Of a DNA stretch of 64,000 nucleotides, positions 50,301-63,010 are shown piece by piece (position 1 is the stretch's first letter; each line of letters starts with the position of its first letter). Source of the stretch: Daphnia carinata (lineage: Eukaryota; Arthropoda; Branchiopoda; Diplostraca; Daphniidae); assembly GCF_022539665.2 (NCBI RefSeq), contig NC_081340.1:5827357-5891356 (forward strand), read 5' to 3'. The position numbers and the translations under genes were made by a program. Under the pieces are notes generated by a model that saw nothing but the letters and a program-made list of their open reading frames with translations, was not told the DNA's origin and ran no database searches.

Positions 50301-52988
50301 AGCAAAGTTACTGCAAGTTGCCTCGGAGATCCTATATATGTCCGTTTGGCTTTCAAAGTTGGTCTCTCCCATTTTTTTTTTTTTTTTTTTTTTTTTTCCT
50401 CGTCTTTTCAAATATTAGGCAAATGTAGTCAGACAGGCGGTAATAAGTTTCAAAAACGGCTGTTTAATGGAATTCTTTGATTCCGCTTGACTTCATGTCG
50501 CCTAGATAAAATTGTGATAACCAGGTGAAATATTCTGCCCGTCCAATTTATTACATATGTGTCACAAACAAACTGGGATGACATCTTTTGTGATGTTATG
50601 TATTGATTTTATGCAAGACGCATTCTAATCATAACGCATAGTTTCTTTTAACGTCACCTTGTTTGTTTTGTTTGTTTGTTTTTTACGTGCATGCGGAACA
50701 TTTATTGACTGTAAAAATAAAGTGAAAGAAATTCCGTACACGAGTGAGTCTTCAAGTGTAACGTGGGTGGCGGAGGCGAAAAAAAGAAAGAAAGAAAAAG
50801 ACTGGCGGCAAAGTTAACAGCCAGAAAGAAAAATCGAGAGATGCCAAACGACTGTTATAGTCAAGTCGTTTCTGGAGATGAAAGGCAATCGATGTGAACG
50901 GGGCATTTCTTTATACACATTCCCCTTTTCGGTCTGTGTTTGAAAAATAATAATAATGCTATTGAAAGGGGGTGGGGGGCTGGAACTGCGTAAAAAAACA
51001 GTGACATTCTATACACAAGACACATTTTCTAGCGCTAACAACGTCGTTGGCAGCTTTCCCCCCGTGAAACAAACAGCAATCAAAGACTCTCTCTCTCGTT
51101 CTTACTCTTTACTGGACTGGTGTGTAGGAGAAAAGGGGGGGAGGGGGTGCGCTTGGCATTCAACACAACAGGGAACGTAGTAATTGCAAACACAAAAGCC
51201 GGGCACATTGCACAATTACAATGTACTATATAAGGAAGCAATTATTGTAGACGGACAGCGGGGGGGGGGGACGACTGCTGCGCTAGGGTGATACTTAGAT
51301 TGTCGAAAAGAGCATTAAGTATGTGTGCGGATGTGTACGTTGATGGTGAAACACGTTCGATAAAAAATTTGAACGCACACAGATCTCGTCCGTTTCCTTG
51401 AGGTGGGAGTTTAAAAAAAAAAAAAGGGAAAAAATAAGACGCAACAAATGCGGGGATAGCCGCAGCGCAAGTTGCCTTTAGCTTTTACGAGTTGATTAGA
51501 TCAGCGACGACGACTCTACGATGTCAAATACCTCTGTCGGCTGCGTATGGAACGATGGCGGCGCGTTTTAGCACATCACTACAGTCGACTATGTAACCAT
51601 GAAAAGACTCTTGTGTTTTACATCTAGTTAGCGACGGTGATTATCGTTGCTCCGAAGTATCCAAGACCGATACCCTTTCTTCCACGAACGAACGTTAGAC
51701 GTTGTCCTTGATGTCGTTTACGTTCGTGAAGCTTTAAAGAAATCCTATCGGCTGATTATTCCGGTCCGCCCCTACCTTTTGTGCCCTCCCCTTGTGTCTT
51801 TTGTCATAGTTTGCGGATACAACGCACACAGGAACCGAGTTCTATATTTAAAAACAAAGTAAAAAAAAAAAAAAATGGGAGGGTAATTTTTCGGAACTGC
51901 CTTTCGATCTCTGCGTATGTCTATAACCTTTACCTACGGTATGAATGTACTGCGCTGCTTGTCTATGCACGCATATTGATCGCTTGTTAAAACCCCTCCT
52001 GACGGAATTGGTTTACATATAGTCTCTCCCTCTCTTTGCTCCGCCGTTCCCAACCAAAAAAAAAAAAAAAAAAAAAATTCCAGCCCGATGTTTGAGTTCC
52101 GCACTCTACTCACCTGGTCCCTCCCGTTTGTTATATTATCCTTTATAATATTAGATTGCTTTAAAGATCCAGCCACAATTCACTTCAGCTTTTTGTTTTT
52201 TTTTTCGTAACAGATTGAACTGGCTGATCTCGCTGGCGATGTGAGCAAGTCATGCGACGGTGTCACTACATTGTCAAAAGGTAAGGAATCCCAAATAATT
52301 TTGACAAATGCATTGCATATTTGATTTTTGGAGGGTTAGAAAAAAAAAGGGGAGAAAACGCATTTTGTTTGAAATGAAGCGAATGGTTTCCTAGTAGTCG
52401 TTTCAGTAGCTATTCGTTGCTCCTTTTTTGTGTGTGCGGTGCGCAACTAGCGCATAAAGAGCGAGCGGAATTGCGTAGTACGTGTTGATTGCCAATATTT
52501 GGGAAGTGGGTAAAAAAAAAAAAAAAAAAAAAAAAAAGGAGAATATGCTAATCGAATGATTCAATAACGCAATGAAAGAACACAGGGTTGTTTACGGCTA
52601 TTTTGGCTGTAACACACGCACATCACAGCCGGCCGTTATCTTTAGATAAACAGTGTGTCTGTTGTAAACGCTCTGACAACCGACCCGATTGAATGTCACG
52701 GCACGTTTTCATGACGGTAACACATCGGTGGCTACCTGCCCAACCACCCACCCATTCCCGTCTTTATGTATAAGGATAATAAAGCAAAAAAAAAAAAAAA
52801 AAAAAAAAAAAGGATGTCACACTGGTCCGTTATAGTCGCCATTTTTGTTTAACATCGAGATGAAAAATGATGGGAATGTCTTACTCTCGCAAATGACGGA
52901 TCGGGTTGTTGGTGTTGGATGGGCGATTGCCAATGCCCGATGATGACATGAGAGCTGACAGTGATGATGAGCTTCTTATCCACTCCAT
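44308..52988 (-). CDS. mAChR-B: muscarinic acetylcholine receptor, B-type
   Basis: Class A GPCR for acetylcholine; arthropod B-type receptors couple to Gi/o. The main exon is 46978-44308. It has no ATG in frame before TM1 other than internal ones, so it needs an upstream exon. The proposed first exon 52988-52885 starts MEWIRSSSS, ends at a GTAAGA donor and joins in phase, giving 924 residues. About 170 extracellular residues carry seven N-glycosylation sequons. TM1 is near 175-203. TM3 has the amine-binding Asp (WLSVDYTV) and DRF in place of DRY. The third intracellular loop (about 365-842) is very long and low-complexity. TM6 reads [10 protein letters not shown], with His where classical receptors have Asn 6.52, and TM7 has NPFCY. 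These features favour type B over type A (which has WTPYNI). The first exon is much less certain than the rest. Confidence 0.87.
50372..50397. repeat. poly-T tract of 26
   Basis: Uninterrupted T run within the proposed receptor intron. Confidence 0.9.
52214..52280 (+). other. candidate exon of an unidentified plus-strand gene
   Basis: 67 nt preceded by TTTTTTTTTTCGTAACAG and followed by GTAAGG. One frame is open ([14 protein letters not shown]...TLSK plus one base) and continues in phase into the candidate exon at 56874. I do not recognise the peptide. It lies antisense inside the proposed muscarinic receptor intron. Confidence 0.4.
52512..52537. repeat. poly-A tract of 26
   Basis: Uninterrupted A run within the proposed receptor intron. 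Confidence 0.9.
52786..52811. repeat. poly-A tract of 26
   Basis: Uninterrupted A run about 75 bp downstream (in receptor sense) of the proposed first coding exon; read on the receptor strand it is poly-T. Confidence 0.9.
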
Positions 52989-53530
52989 GACGATTGTTTG
53001 GAACACAATCAATAAAAAAAAACGAAATCACATTTGAAAAAATCTGGCTTTATCTTCCTTTTTTTTTTTTTCTTTAGATATTTTGATTCTTGTTGTTTTT
53101 CTTCGAACCCACCATATAACCGAAACAGAGAAGAGTCAGCAATGAAAGTTAGTTTAGGGAGGGCTAGACTCGGGAAGAGAACCGAGCCAAGCCGTGTAAG
53201 AAAATAGGTTTTGAACGGCCCGGCTCAAGTTGGAGACTGATGAACAACTGAGCGCTACCCTTAGACCAGATCGTTTAAAAGCTACGCTTGGAAAGGTACG
53301 GAAGAGGTTGGGCCAACCCTCCCGCACGGGCATACCCACTGCACGTACACAACGAAAAATGGACAACGTGAAACAGAACGACATTGGGTGAGCAAAAGAC
53401 TTGAGAAAAAGAGACTTGGCAGAGAAAAAAAAAAAAAAAGAATAAATATAAAAGTTGGAATGGGGCTTGAAAGTGAACAGAGAAGTTGGGACTGCTTGCC
53501 ACCGTGCAGCGTGAGCAACAGCATCGAAGA

Positions 53531-53544
53531 GGGGGGGGGGGGGG
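53531..53544. repeat. poly-G tract of 14
   Basis: Uninterrupted run of 14 G, followed 25 bp later by a second run of 12 G (53570-53581). Paired long G runs of this kind are absent from the first 40 kb. Confidence 0.9.
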
Positions 53545-53799
53545 TTCGCAGCTTGCGCATTCAAAGAGAGGGGGGGGGGGGCTTTAAAGAGATGCGTCAG
53601 TTAGCGCATGTCGCCGCCGCCCGATAATATTTTTCATCAAATGACTCGGTTCACTAAAGAAAAAGAAAAAAAAAAAAAAAGAGTTAAAGAAAAAGTTCAA
53701 TGGCTTCAATGACTTTGCAATATCCGATTTTTTCTTTTTGTTAGTTGCCTACTTTTTCTGTTGGGAAATTCGTTGAAATGTTATAGATAATCTTTTCCT

Positions 53800-53801
<2 letters not shown>

Positions 53802-53839
<38 letters not shown>
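53802..53839. repeat. poly-T tract of 38
   Basis: The longest homopolymer in the window. The length is likely to be uncertain in any assembly. Confidence 0.9.
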
Positions 53840-56800
53840 CATCTCATCAACGTCTTCGGTAGTCGCTCTTTGGAATAGCCATGATGGAAGTATTTCTTTT
53901 TTAACATAAAATTGACGACCAAATGGATTTCATTGAGTTTTTTTTTTTTTTTTTTTTTAATCAATACGCTCGTGAGCGTAGAGTAAAATAGGAGATACAC
54001 GACAGGCTTATAAACATTAAAGTCTACACGCTGGAGTTGACGGAAAGATTGTTTCTTTTCTGAAACGAGTTTCTCTGGAAGTTCGTTCCTTTTTTTTTTC
54101 TCTTTTTGTTCGGATCAATTTTCAATGGGCTTGAGAGAATGCAAAAAGCCTGAATATTCCTGGTGCTTAAATAGTGAGACGAGGAAGATCTTTCTAATCA
54201 TCAACGAATCTTAGCGCCCGGGAACGCTCGCCGGATTTTCACGTGCAAAATTGGGGAAACTATTCGATTGAATTCGTGAGATGGATTATCAAAGAGAGTT
54301 TACAGGGAAAATTGATTACATCTCGGATAATTCGACTAGTTTTGCCAGCCGAATACATTTGCTGAATTTAGGGAAACGGGTATCGATTTTAAAATTTGTG
54401 TGATTGTATTCATTTTTAAAATGTTGTTGTCGAGCGAAAGAGAAAAATGAGCAGCGGAAAGCCGTTTTCTCTTTGCTTTTATTCACCCTGTAAATGACTG
54501 TGATGGATGTCGCCAAACTAATGAACGACATGAACACACAAATATTAAAAACGTACCGGTTCCCCGCTCGTTTATTCCCTAAAATGGGCTGTGGCTGGTA
54601 GTGTAAAACGCAAAACACCACCCCCCCCCCCTTCTCTCCCGAAAAAAAAAAAAAGAAAAGAGGAAAGGAAATGAGAAATAAAGTAGCAAGCGGTCGGGAC
54701 GATCGAGCGGTCGAAAAAAGAAACTGGGTGCGGCTGACAGCTGCAATAGCTTTTTTAAAAAATAAGTTTATATTATTATTATTATTTCAACGTTTTGCCT
54801 TTCCTTTTTTTTTTTTTTTTCGAACATATTTTTCATCTTTTTTTTTGCGCCTTTTGATTCGCTTGCACGAAAATTCCCTCCCCCTTTGGGTTCGTGCAGC
54901 AGATGCCTAGGGAACGCTTATTATTGCCATCATTTGTATTATTTATTTTTATTTTATTTTTTTTTTTTTTGAGTCTTGATTTCTTCTTCTTCTCACTTCA
55001 TTTTAATATTTAACTTTGAACATTTTTCTTGGTCTTTTAAACGATGATTCGCATGAACGTTCTGTAATCAAGTCTTATATTCAAACGCATTGCTTCGTTT
55101 TCTTTTTCCTTCTCCATTTGTTGTTCCCTTCTGGTGTTGATAGACATGACATCCACAAAAGGAAAGAAAAAAAAAACCCTGCTGCCAAGATCTTTCCGTC
55201 AAACGGCTGCACCTGATTTTCCGTCGTGGTTCCCTTTTCTCGTTGATCGAGGCTCTTTGCGTCTCTCCGCTAATGGCGCATAATTGAAGAGCACTCTGTC
55301 ACGGCGGACCGAAAGTCAAAGAGGGAAGACGAAAGGTGACGAGTGTCACCATCGTCAGCTCTCTTTCTTTATTCACAGTGCCATCGTCTAGATTACACAC
55401 TCTACTAGCATGATTTATTATTCGATTGGGCGCTATCTGTTGAGAGACAACCTGTTTGCAAATCACGCCCTATTCAGATTTTTTTTTTTTTTAAGATCTT
55501 TTTGTCTGTCGATTGACGTCTGTGTGGGTGTCTACTTTTCTCAAGTGTTTGCCAGATCATCTCAGCGAAAATGAACCCAAACAAATTATGTGCTCATCAA
55601 GTGAAGTGTGGACCGAGACGTTGATGTATGACACAACAAACAACTGATCCAATCTCTCGAGTTGTTTAGCATCACGGCAAATGTGGAAGAAAAAAGAAAT
55701 GATAAATGGATTGAAGAAGAGGGAATAATAATAAAAGGTTTTTGGGTATTTATTTTAAATGGTGGCCGCGGAGTCTCTGCAAAATGGTCGATCCGCACAG
55801 CGCTTTGATGACAGCAATCCGAGCAGAAAGGCTATTTATTGTTATAGACATAATGAAAACAACTGGATGAATGGCATTGATCTTGTTCGCATTTTCGGAC
55901 GATGGGCCAACATTTGCGTTAGGTCATTCACAGCCGAGTGCACACAACAAACAAAAGAAAGGTGCTATTCATCGTGTCTCTTTGTTGTTACAAATGTACA
56001 CACAGATTGTCTGCGTGAGTCGTATGATGATGGCATTTTTCTTATCATTTATTTGTATTAATTTTTTTTTTTTTTTTTCGTGCTCGATGTTGTGCCTAAC
56101 ATCCTTGTTAAAGGGTATAGCAACGATTGGCTATTACACTGTCGTCGCTGGGCAACGGGAATCATTGCAATCAGCCATGCGTGCGTGTATGTAAAACGCA
56201 CACGTACACATATGTCCTGTACGTCTCATGTTTTTCACCGGTTAGTAGCTATTTTTTTGCTACGAAGAAATTGATGAGAAATTTTTTTACCGTTGACAAG
56301 TTGAAATTGAAGTGCTTTGATGAAAATGGGAAGCGGAGGGGGGGGGGTGGTAAATTCAGTTGAACGTGAATCGAATACTGGGGCTTAGAAATGTCGGGAA
56401 AAAAATGGCAGATCAAAGGAATACCACAGGTCGTGGTTAAGATTAGGTGCGGTTGGAATTCTATTTATATATATATATATATACGTTGTGGATGTATTTA
56501 ATATTTAATTTGATGGATATGAATATACCGAAATATTTAAAAAAACAAATATGGCGAACGAATTTTCAGCCGGAGGATTACACCCACAAAAAAACAAGAG
56601 AATTACCTGATTTGTTTTTTTTTTCTTCTTTCATTTTTAAGGCGCTTTTTAAATGTTTTAAATCTGCACATGTTTAATAACAACAACAACAACAAAAAAG
56701 ATGTTTTCAATACGCCCGTCTACTATTTACGAAACAACATCGGGAGCGCATTTAAAATCGACGTGGTTTTCTAAACAAAAATTGTATCACTTACTCGTGT

Positions 56801-56873
56801 AACGTAGTAAATTTGTGCTACTCTTGTGGAATGTAATCTCTAATTTTTCCTCTCTATTTTTTGTTTCGAATAG

Positions 56874-56962
56874 GTCAGTGTGTCACGAATGCGCTGGAAT
56901 TTGCTCATTCAGCTGATGCAGCAACATCAAAACGATCATCATCGCTGCCGTTTGTTTTCAAG
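56874..56962 (+). other. candidate exon of an unidentified plus-strand gene
   Basis: 89 nt preceded by a pyrimidine-rich acceptor ending TTCGAATAG and followed by GTAGGA. Joined to the 52214-52280 segment, the frame stays open: GQCVTNALEFAHSADAATSK, then an Arg/Ser-rich stretch ending LPFVFK. No family was recognised. Both segments could also be parts of a non-coding transcript. Confidence 0.4.
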
Positions 56963-58031
56963 GTAGGAACGCAGCTTTTTTCTTTTTTTTTTTTTTCTTT
57001 TTTCACTACGAAACTGTTCGAACGAGTTCAACTTTTTCTAAATTCAACGCCAACTTCAACCCCCCGTCTTTTTTTATTTTGCTGGGTAGCGCAAACATTG
57101 ACTCTTCTCTCAACGTCATTAGGAACAGAAGCGTCTGTTTTTGTTCCTTCCTTTTTATTGATTGGTCTTGTATGTATCTAACTCTCGTCGTGAAAAGGAA
57201 AAAAAAAAAGGAAAAAGAAAACGAGTTATCGCCCGTTTCCTTAGCGATCGTCGACACATAGTTAGAGCGCCATCAAACATCGATGCATTCATCAGCTGTA
57301 CGCTGGCGAAAACGAAAATCTGTTCGTCTACTGCCGTCTATTTCATTGACGTCGTTTATTCACCCCCCCCCCCTTATCCTCTCCTTCCTTCCAATGGCAC
57401 ACAACATCGCTAGTAGCTTAATTAATACTAATAAATAGTTACCCGTAAGTACGAGCATCAAGCTTTTTGTTGCCCCAACAAGTTGATGGCCGCTCCGTTA
57501 GCTTTGCGCGCAGCGTGCCCCACCATTCGCAGCGAATACAGATCAGCATAGTTAACCGTTGACACAAAGTAAAGTTTGAGCTTGTCCCTGTCTCCCCGCC
57601 CTTCTCTTTGCATCTAGTACGACACGAGTACATTGATGCCCATAATGACAGTAGGAGTCATATAAAGCCGCCGATGATTGAGACAATTTTGCGTCGATCT
57701 CTCATCTAACGTTAAAGGGCTGCACTTTCTTTTCTTTCTTTTTTTTTTTTTTTTTGTGACGTTTTGTTAGAAACGAAGATGTTAATAATCCGTCTGCAAA
57801 GATAACGGGGCAGTATAGAAGCGCGAGTATCAACGGAGCGCATTCGGTGATGGCTTTCGGATGTTCTTGTTGATGGATTATTGAGACAATTGCCGCTCTG
57901 ATTGATTGTCATCATCGTCTTTGTTGTGATTTTCCTTTCTTTTGTTGTTTGGCAATCTAGCAGCCCGTCTTTAGTGCTGTTTAGTATAGTCAATGAGACG
58001 CGTGGATAGCAAATCCTTCCAAATCTTTTTC

Positions 58032-58059
58032 TTTTTTTTTTTTTTTTTTTTTTTTTTTT
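58032..58059. repeat. poly-T tract of 28
   Basis: Uninterrupted T run in non-coding DNA, followed by further T-rich sequence. Confidence 0.9.
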
Positions 58060-60006
58060 CTTTTTTTTTGGCTTTCCACAATTTTTGTTTTTGTTTTGCT
58101 GTTTTTCGTTGTTTTGGTACACGTTAGGGCCCTCGTTTGGATGGCTACGAATATTTGGAATAAAAAATCTCTCGGAATCAATAGTCGTACGAATAACTAA
58201 TTACGTAAAACAGCTTGCGTTTGACTACGTTCGTTTTTAATCTGTTGGGTTTTTTGGTTGATTAACTTCGTGCGCTTAGTAGTGGGCGGAAGAAATTGAA
58301 AGCTGATTGGGTTTTTGCGGTCAGCGATGATCCTCTGATTTTTGTTTGATTTTTGTTTTGCTTTGTTTGGAAGTTTCTGTGGATGGGCGGATCATCACGA
58401 CGAAACGGATAGCTTTGCAGGTTAGCCTTGATCTTTCTTTTTTTTTTTTTTGTATGTTTGCTGATTGGATGGGTGGATGCGCAAAATCATTCAGGAAAGG
58501 ATTGATTTCCCGATTAGATGTGAACGCAAATGGAGACAGGGAGCGGTTGCTTACGCCACCTAGCGACTGAAAATGCAATCGCTTGTTGCAAGGTACTAGG
58601 AAATTTTGAATTTTGATTTGCTGTGTAATTTGTCGAAACATTTTTAAAATTCAATTTGAGTGACGTCGAGTTGCTTTTTTTTTTTTTGTTTTTTGTTTTT
58701 TTTTTTGCTGATATTTTTGACATTTCGGTGACGAACCTGACCGCTTTTTTTCGTGACGTATGGAGTACTGTTGAATCAGCGACATCAATCATGTTTGACC
58801 CTCTCATGGTTCTCTCTCTTGCACACGCCCACCGATGTCAGAAACGTGCTGACGTAAAATGGCTTGCCGTGACCCTGTCTGTTTCATCTATAAAGAAAAG
58901 CTGTCGTAAAGTTGATGGAGAAAACGTGTCAACTGTCCCCATCGCAATCAGAAAAATCAATTTTCATTTTTTCTTTCTTGTTTATTGATTCGGCGTATCC
59001 AATGCCAGGGTTTTCTTCACGCGTGCGGCCTCTATCGTTCCACGCGCTAAGATTAAATATTTGATGTACTTCACACACACACACACAAAAAAACTGGTTA
59101 ACAGTGCGTTCGAAACGATGCGGAGAGGCGAAAGGTTGCGTCTGATGAATCGGTTATTACAATCGAGTTGACGAAGCTCCTTCTCACGATAATAATTATC
59201 CATCATCTACTAGTTTTAGGATTCCGATATAATGACCATTTTTTTTTTTAAATAAACATGGACAGCCGCGTGAAAGTGCCTCACCTCTTTTTTTCGCGCA
59301 TTTTTGCTCGACTTATAGTAATAGTCGATTTCGATTATGAAACGAGGTAAACTTTGTGCGTCTTCACGCCCATTGATGGCGGAGGTATAGGCGGCCCATC
59401 AAAGCTAGTTAGTAATAGCCCATAAAAGTCCTTTTGTGAACTCTCCCCGTAATCCTGCGGTTGCAATTTCCCGTCCCGTCTCTACGTAATAGCACCCCAC
59501 CCAGTTTTCTTTCTTGAATATACTACGGTGCGCTTACATTTTCTGCCGATCTCGTTTAATCCTTTTCAATATCTCCTTGCTTGATTTTCTACATTTCTAT
59601 CGCGAAAAAAGATACTACCAATGATTGAAGTTTGATAAGCTGATTTTCTTTAGAAAGTATCTTTCTTTTTTTCAGTTCGTGTAAAATATAAATGAAATAT
59701 TGCGTTGTTTGCTATTTGAACATGAATTTTCTATATATTTTTTTTTAAATTACGAATGTGGGGGGGGGGGCTTTATTTGTTTGTTTTTTCCGTTGTTGCG
59801 TGGAGCTAGACAGGTGGCGTATAGCTACAGTGGGTAGAAATGGACGTGCGGGACTACAAATCAAATGCCAATGATAGATTGTGGGAAAAGAGAAAAAAAG
59901 ATAGAACTTGCCATCGTGTGATAAAGTCGACGCCGATCGAATAAATATTGGTGGCGTTGGTTCCGGTTAAATCCGTGCTGTTGGTCGATTCCAGTTCCAT
60001 GACGAT

Positions 60007-60008
<2 letters not shown>

Positions 60009-60039
<31 letters not shown>
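60009..60039. repeat. poly-T tract of 31
   Basis: Uninterrupted T run in non-coding DNA. Confidence 0.9.
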
Positions 60040-60041
<2 letters not shown>

Positions 60042-62162
60042 TCCCTTTTTATTTGTGTGGAAGAGATTGAAATTGAATAAGGACAACTTTGTGCCACACT
60101 ATTGGCTGCACCACCTTGACTATTCTCGATCCTGTTCCGCTTTTGGGTTGCCGAGTTTTCAATTGATGGAGACGGCCTGTTTGCGGAAAACAAAGGAATC
60201 TCGACTTCTTTCTTGGAAAAGGGTCGAGCCGATTGGTTTGACGATTTTCTGTTTTTGGTCTTCCTTTTTTAATCGATATTTTGTTTGCCTTTGTCGTTTG
60301 ATTCTCAACTCTTTGATGTGGCGTCGCCTTCGCAGCTCTGATGAGGCACCGTCGCGAGTCGCAAAGGTGAAAAACCCAGCCGCTCGGCTGTCATTTCTGT
60401 GTCTCCCTTTTCGCTTTAGTTTCTTCTGATTACCTGCACACACACAAAAATCAAGGCCATATTTATTTCCATTTCACTTAAATTTGTGTGTTATCTTTTT
60501 TAGTACAATCACCACGCATGATGGTGAAAATGTATTAAATGAAACTAATGGATGCGCCTCTGCTCTGCCCAATCAGGAAAGCGACATCCACGAAAAGAAA
60601 AAAGTTATAGAACTGTCTTTTTTTTTTTTTTTTAACAAAATTCTCTGAATTTTATCCGAACTATTTTTGCCCGGCCGAGCGGAAAATGTAAATGCCTCCC
60701 ATTTTTTTTTTTTTTTTTTTTTTTTTTTCGTTTCGTTGCATAACTCGTCAAAAATGGGCGCACTGTATTGCCTGCAATTATGTCGTAATCACTGCGAGGA
60801 AAGCCTTGCGTCAGTTGACTAATGTTTTGCATTTAACATCACGCAAGAGAGAATTGCATCTGAAATTGTTTCAAATCGTTCCCGTCGTAAAAATTGGGAC
60901 AATTTCAAACGGAATTATGGATAAAAAGGGGCGCTTTTTTGTTAAACATTTCTTATCATTCCTGCCTCTCTTGCATTATTATTCCGTCTAATCACAATTG
61001 TTGCTGATGTCGCTCACGTCTACCGTGACAGTTCGTTCGTTTGCATAAAGCTTTTGTATTTTTGCATAATATTAAAACCCCCCAGTGGCGGGGAGGGCAA
61101 ATTTTCGAAATTCGTTTCAATTTGAATAGCCACAAAAGATTCTTTCAATCGACGGCCAACTGTTCTACCATTTTTTCATTTTGTTTTTCATTTTTATTTA
61201 TTTCTGAGAAGTGAAAAAAAAAGAAGTCATAAATCAAGTATAGAAGGGGAAACTGCGCTTTTTTTTGCTTCCCATTTCCAAATAAATTGTTTCGATGCCG
61301 GTAGAGCAGAGAAGGGGAGGGGCAGTAATTGCGCACAGTCATGTGATTATCATTACCAAAAAAAACTAAGTTTGGTACTGGGCACCGGGAAATTGAAGAG
61401 GAAGACAGGGAGGGGAGCGGGGAGGCCAAAAGCAGCGAAAGAGCAATTTTGCGACGAGACATGACAATTTCCGTTTCATCCCGAGAGTTTGAAATCTCGA
61501 GCTCTAACGTTTTTTTTTTATCTTTTTTTTTTTTTTTTCATCAAATGTCAATCGCCTAACGTTGTCGACAATCTTCATTTGGACGGAAAGCAACTCAGAG
61601 CTCTCCCTCCCCCCAAAAAAGGGGGGGGGGAATGTTGAAAAAAAAAAAAAAAAATGAATGTCGTTGTATTCTTTCTGCCCGTCTGTTTCGTGCCGAATCG
61701 GAACCGGCGTGATTATTGATGCGTTATTAGATGACGTAGGGATGTTTGCTTATGTTGCTGACAGCGTTTATTTTCTCTTGTCTAATACAATTCCCTAGTC
61801 CCGTCAACAGCTACAGGCTTCTTCGTTTTGAAGCGAATCTTTTTTTTTTATTCGAAAACAAAAAATAGCTAAACATTTTATTTCTCGAAAAAAAAAAATA
61901 ATAATTAAGAGAAATCTTTTGTACGAAAATGCTGACGGTTCTTTGTAATTTCCAAAGAAAAAAAAAATTAATTCATTCGAAAAAAAAAAAGGGTTTGTAA
62001 TTAGTCCCTGCAAGATTCAAAACGGGAATTGCTGCGGGCACTTGCGTGTTTGTGCTATTTTACAAGGAGGTGAAGAGTGCGTGCGTGTATTTGATGATTA
62101 AGGCAAAAAAAACCTAACAAACGGAACGAGTGTGGGATTTGCTCCTTCCTCGCTTCCCTCTC

Positions 62163-62168
<6 letters not shown>

Positions 62169-62193
<25 letters not shown>
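62169..62193. repeat. (GT)12 microsatellite
   Basis: Twelve GT dinucleotides plus one G in non-coding DNA. Confidence 0.92.
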
Positions 62194-62978
62194 GAATCAG
62201 TACAGCTCAGATGAATGCGAAATAGTTTCTCTATTTGCACAGCTCACGGTGTTCGTGCAGCTCTCCAGATGCTCAGAAGCGACTAGACATGATGCTTTGC
62301 TTATATCTTGTGTGTTTCTCTCCGTGGACTCAGATCACGCACAGAGATACAGAGCTTGAAAAAAAAACGGGGGGGGGGGGGGATTCCTGGGAAAGTTGAG
62401 ACCTTTTCTTTCGTTCATTCGTTTCTTTCACAGTTGATTTTTCTTTTTGCGTTCACGGGAATCAGACCACCACGTGTCGCTTTTATACACACACAAGCGG
62501 TGTGTGTATACAAACGGGTGGAACGTATACACAAACCCAGCGGAAGCAAAGCTCCCACTTGCACGGACACGATCCACCCCGAAACGTAGAACATTTCGGG
62601 ATCGAAAAATTGAGCTTGATTTTTTTTTTTTTTTTTTTTTTTTCCTGTGAATTGATTTATTTTTGAATAATTTAAAATGGAAATATTAAGTTTGTGACAT
62701 GAAAAAAAAAAGGAAGAGTATATGATGATGATCTGTCCTGGATTACGCGAATGGATCTTGGGCGTGGAATCATTTGATTGTTAGGGACAGTACAGAGAGA
62801 TCCATCACCGAGTTGATGATTTAGAATCATCCGAGGCCCAGTGATAATGACGTCGTGTTTTAAGAGTCCCGCTGTGCGGTCACAAAGAACGATACCGAAT
62901 GAACGGTTATTGGTCTCGTTGTGTGATTGCATCCTCTTAATTGCTGTGTGATTGCTGGACACTATAGATAACTCTGGG

Positions 62979-62979
<1 letters not shown>

Positions 62980-63009
<30 letters not shown>
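62980..63009. repeat. poly-T tract of 30
   Basis: Uninterrupted T run in non-coding DNA near the right end. Confidence 0.9.

Positions 63010-63010
<1 letters not shown>

Larger units (their letters stand above)
46979..52884 (-). other. large first intron of the muscarinic receptor gene (proposed)
   Basis: The 5.9 kb between the two proposed coding exons is full of homopolymer runs, including A26 at 52512-52537 and A26 at 52786-52811. On the opposite strand it contains an exon-like segment at 52214-52280. No coding frame for the receptor was seen inside it. Confidence 0.45.

Noticed and set aside
60055-60429. Plus-strand frame of 124 residues
   Set aside because: Low-complexity Phe/Leu/Arg-rich frame across homopolymers, with no domain and no consistent splice borders.
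62672-62962. 96-residue minus-strand open frame of plausible composition
   Set aside because: No ATG-supported context, splice sites or recognisable family; it runs into a poly-Phe stretch from a T run.
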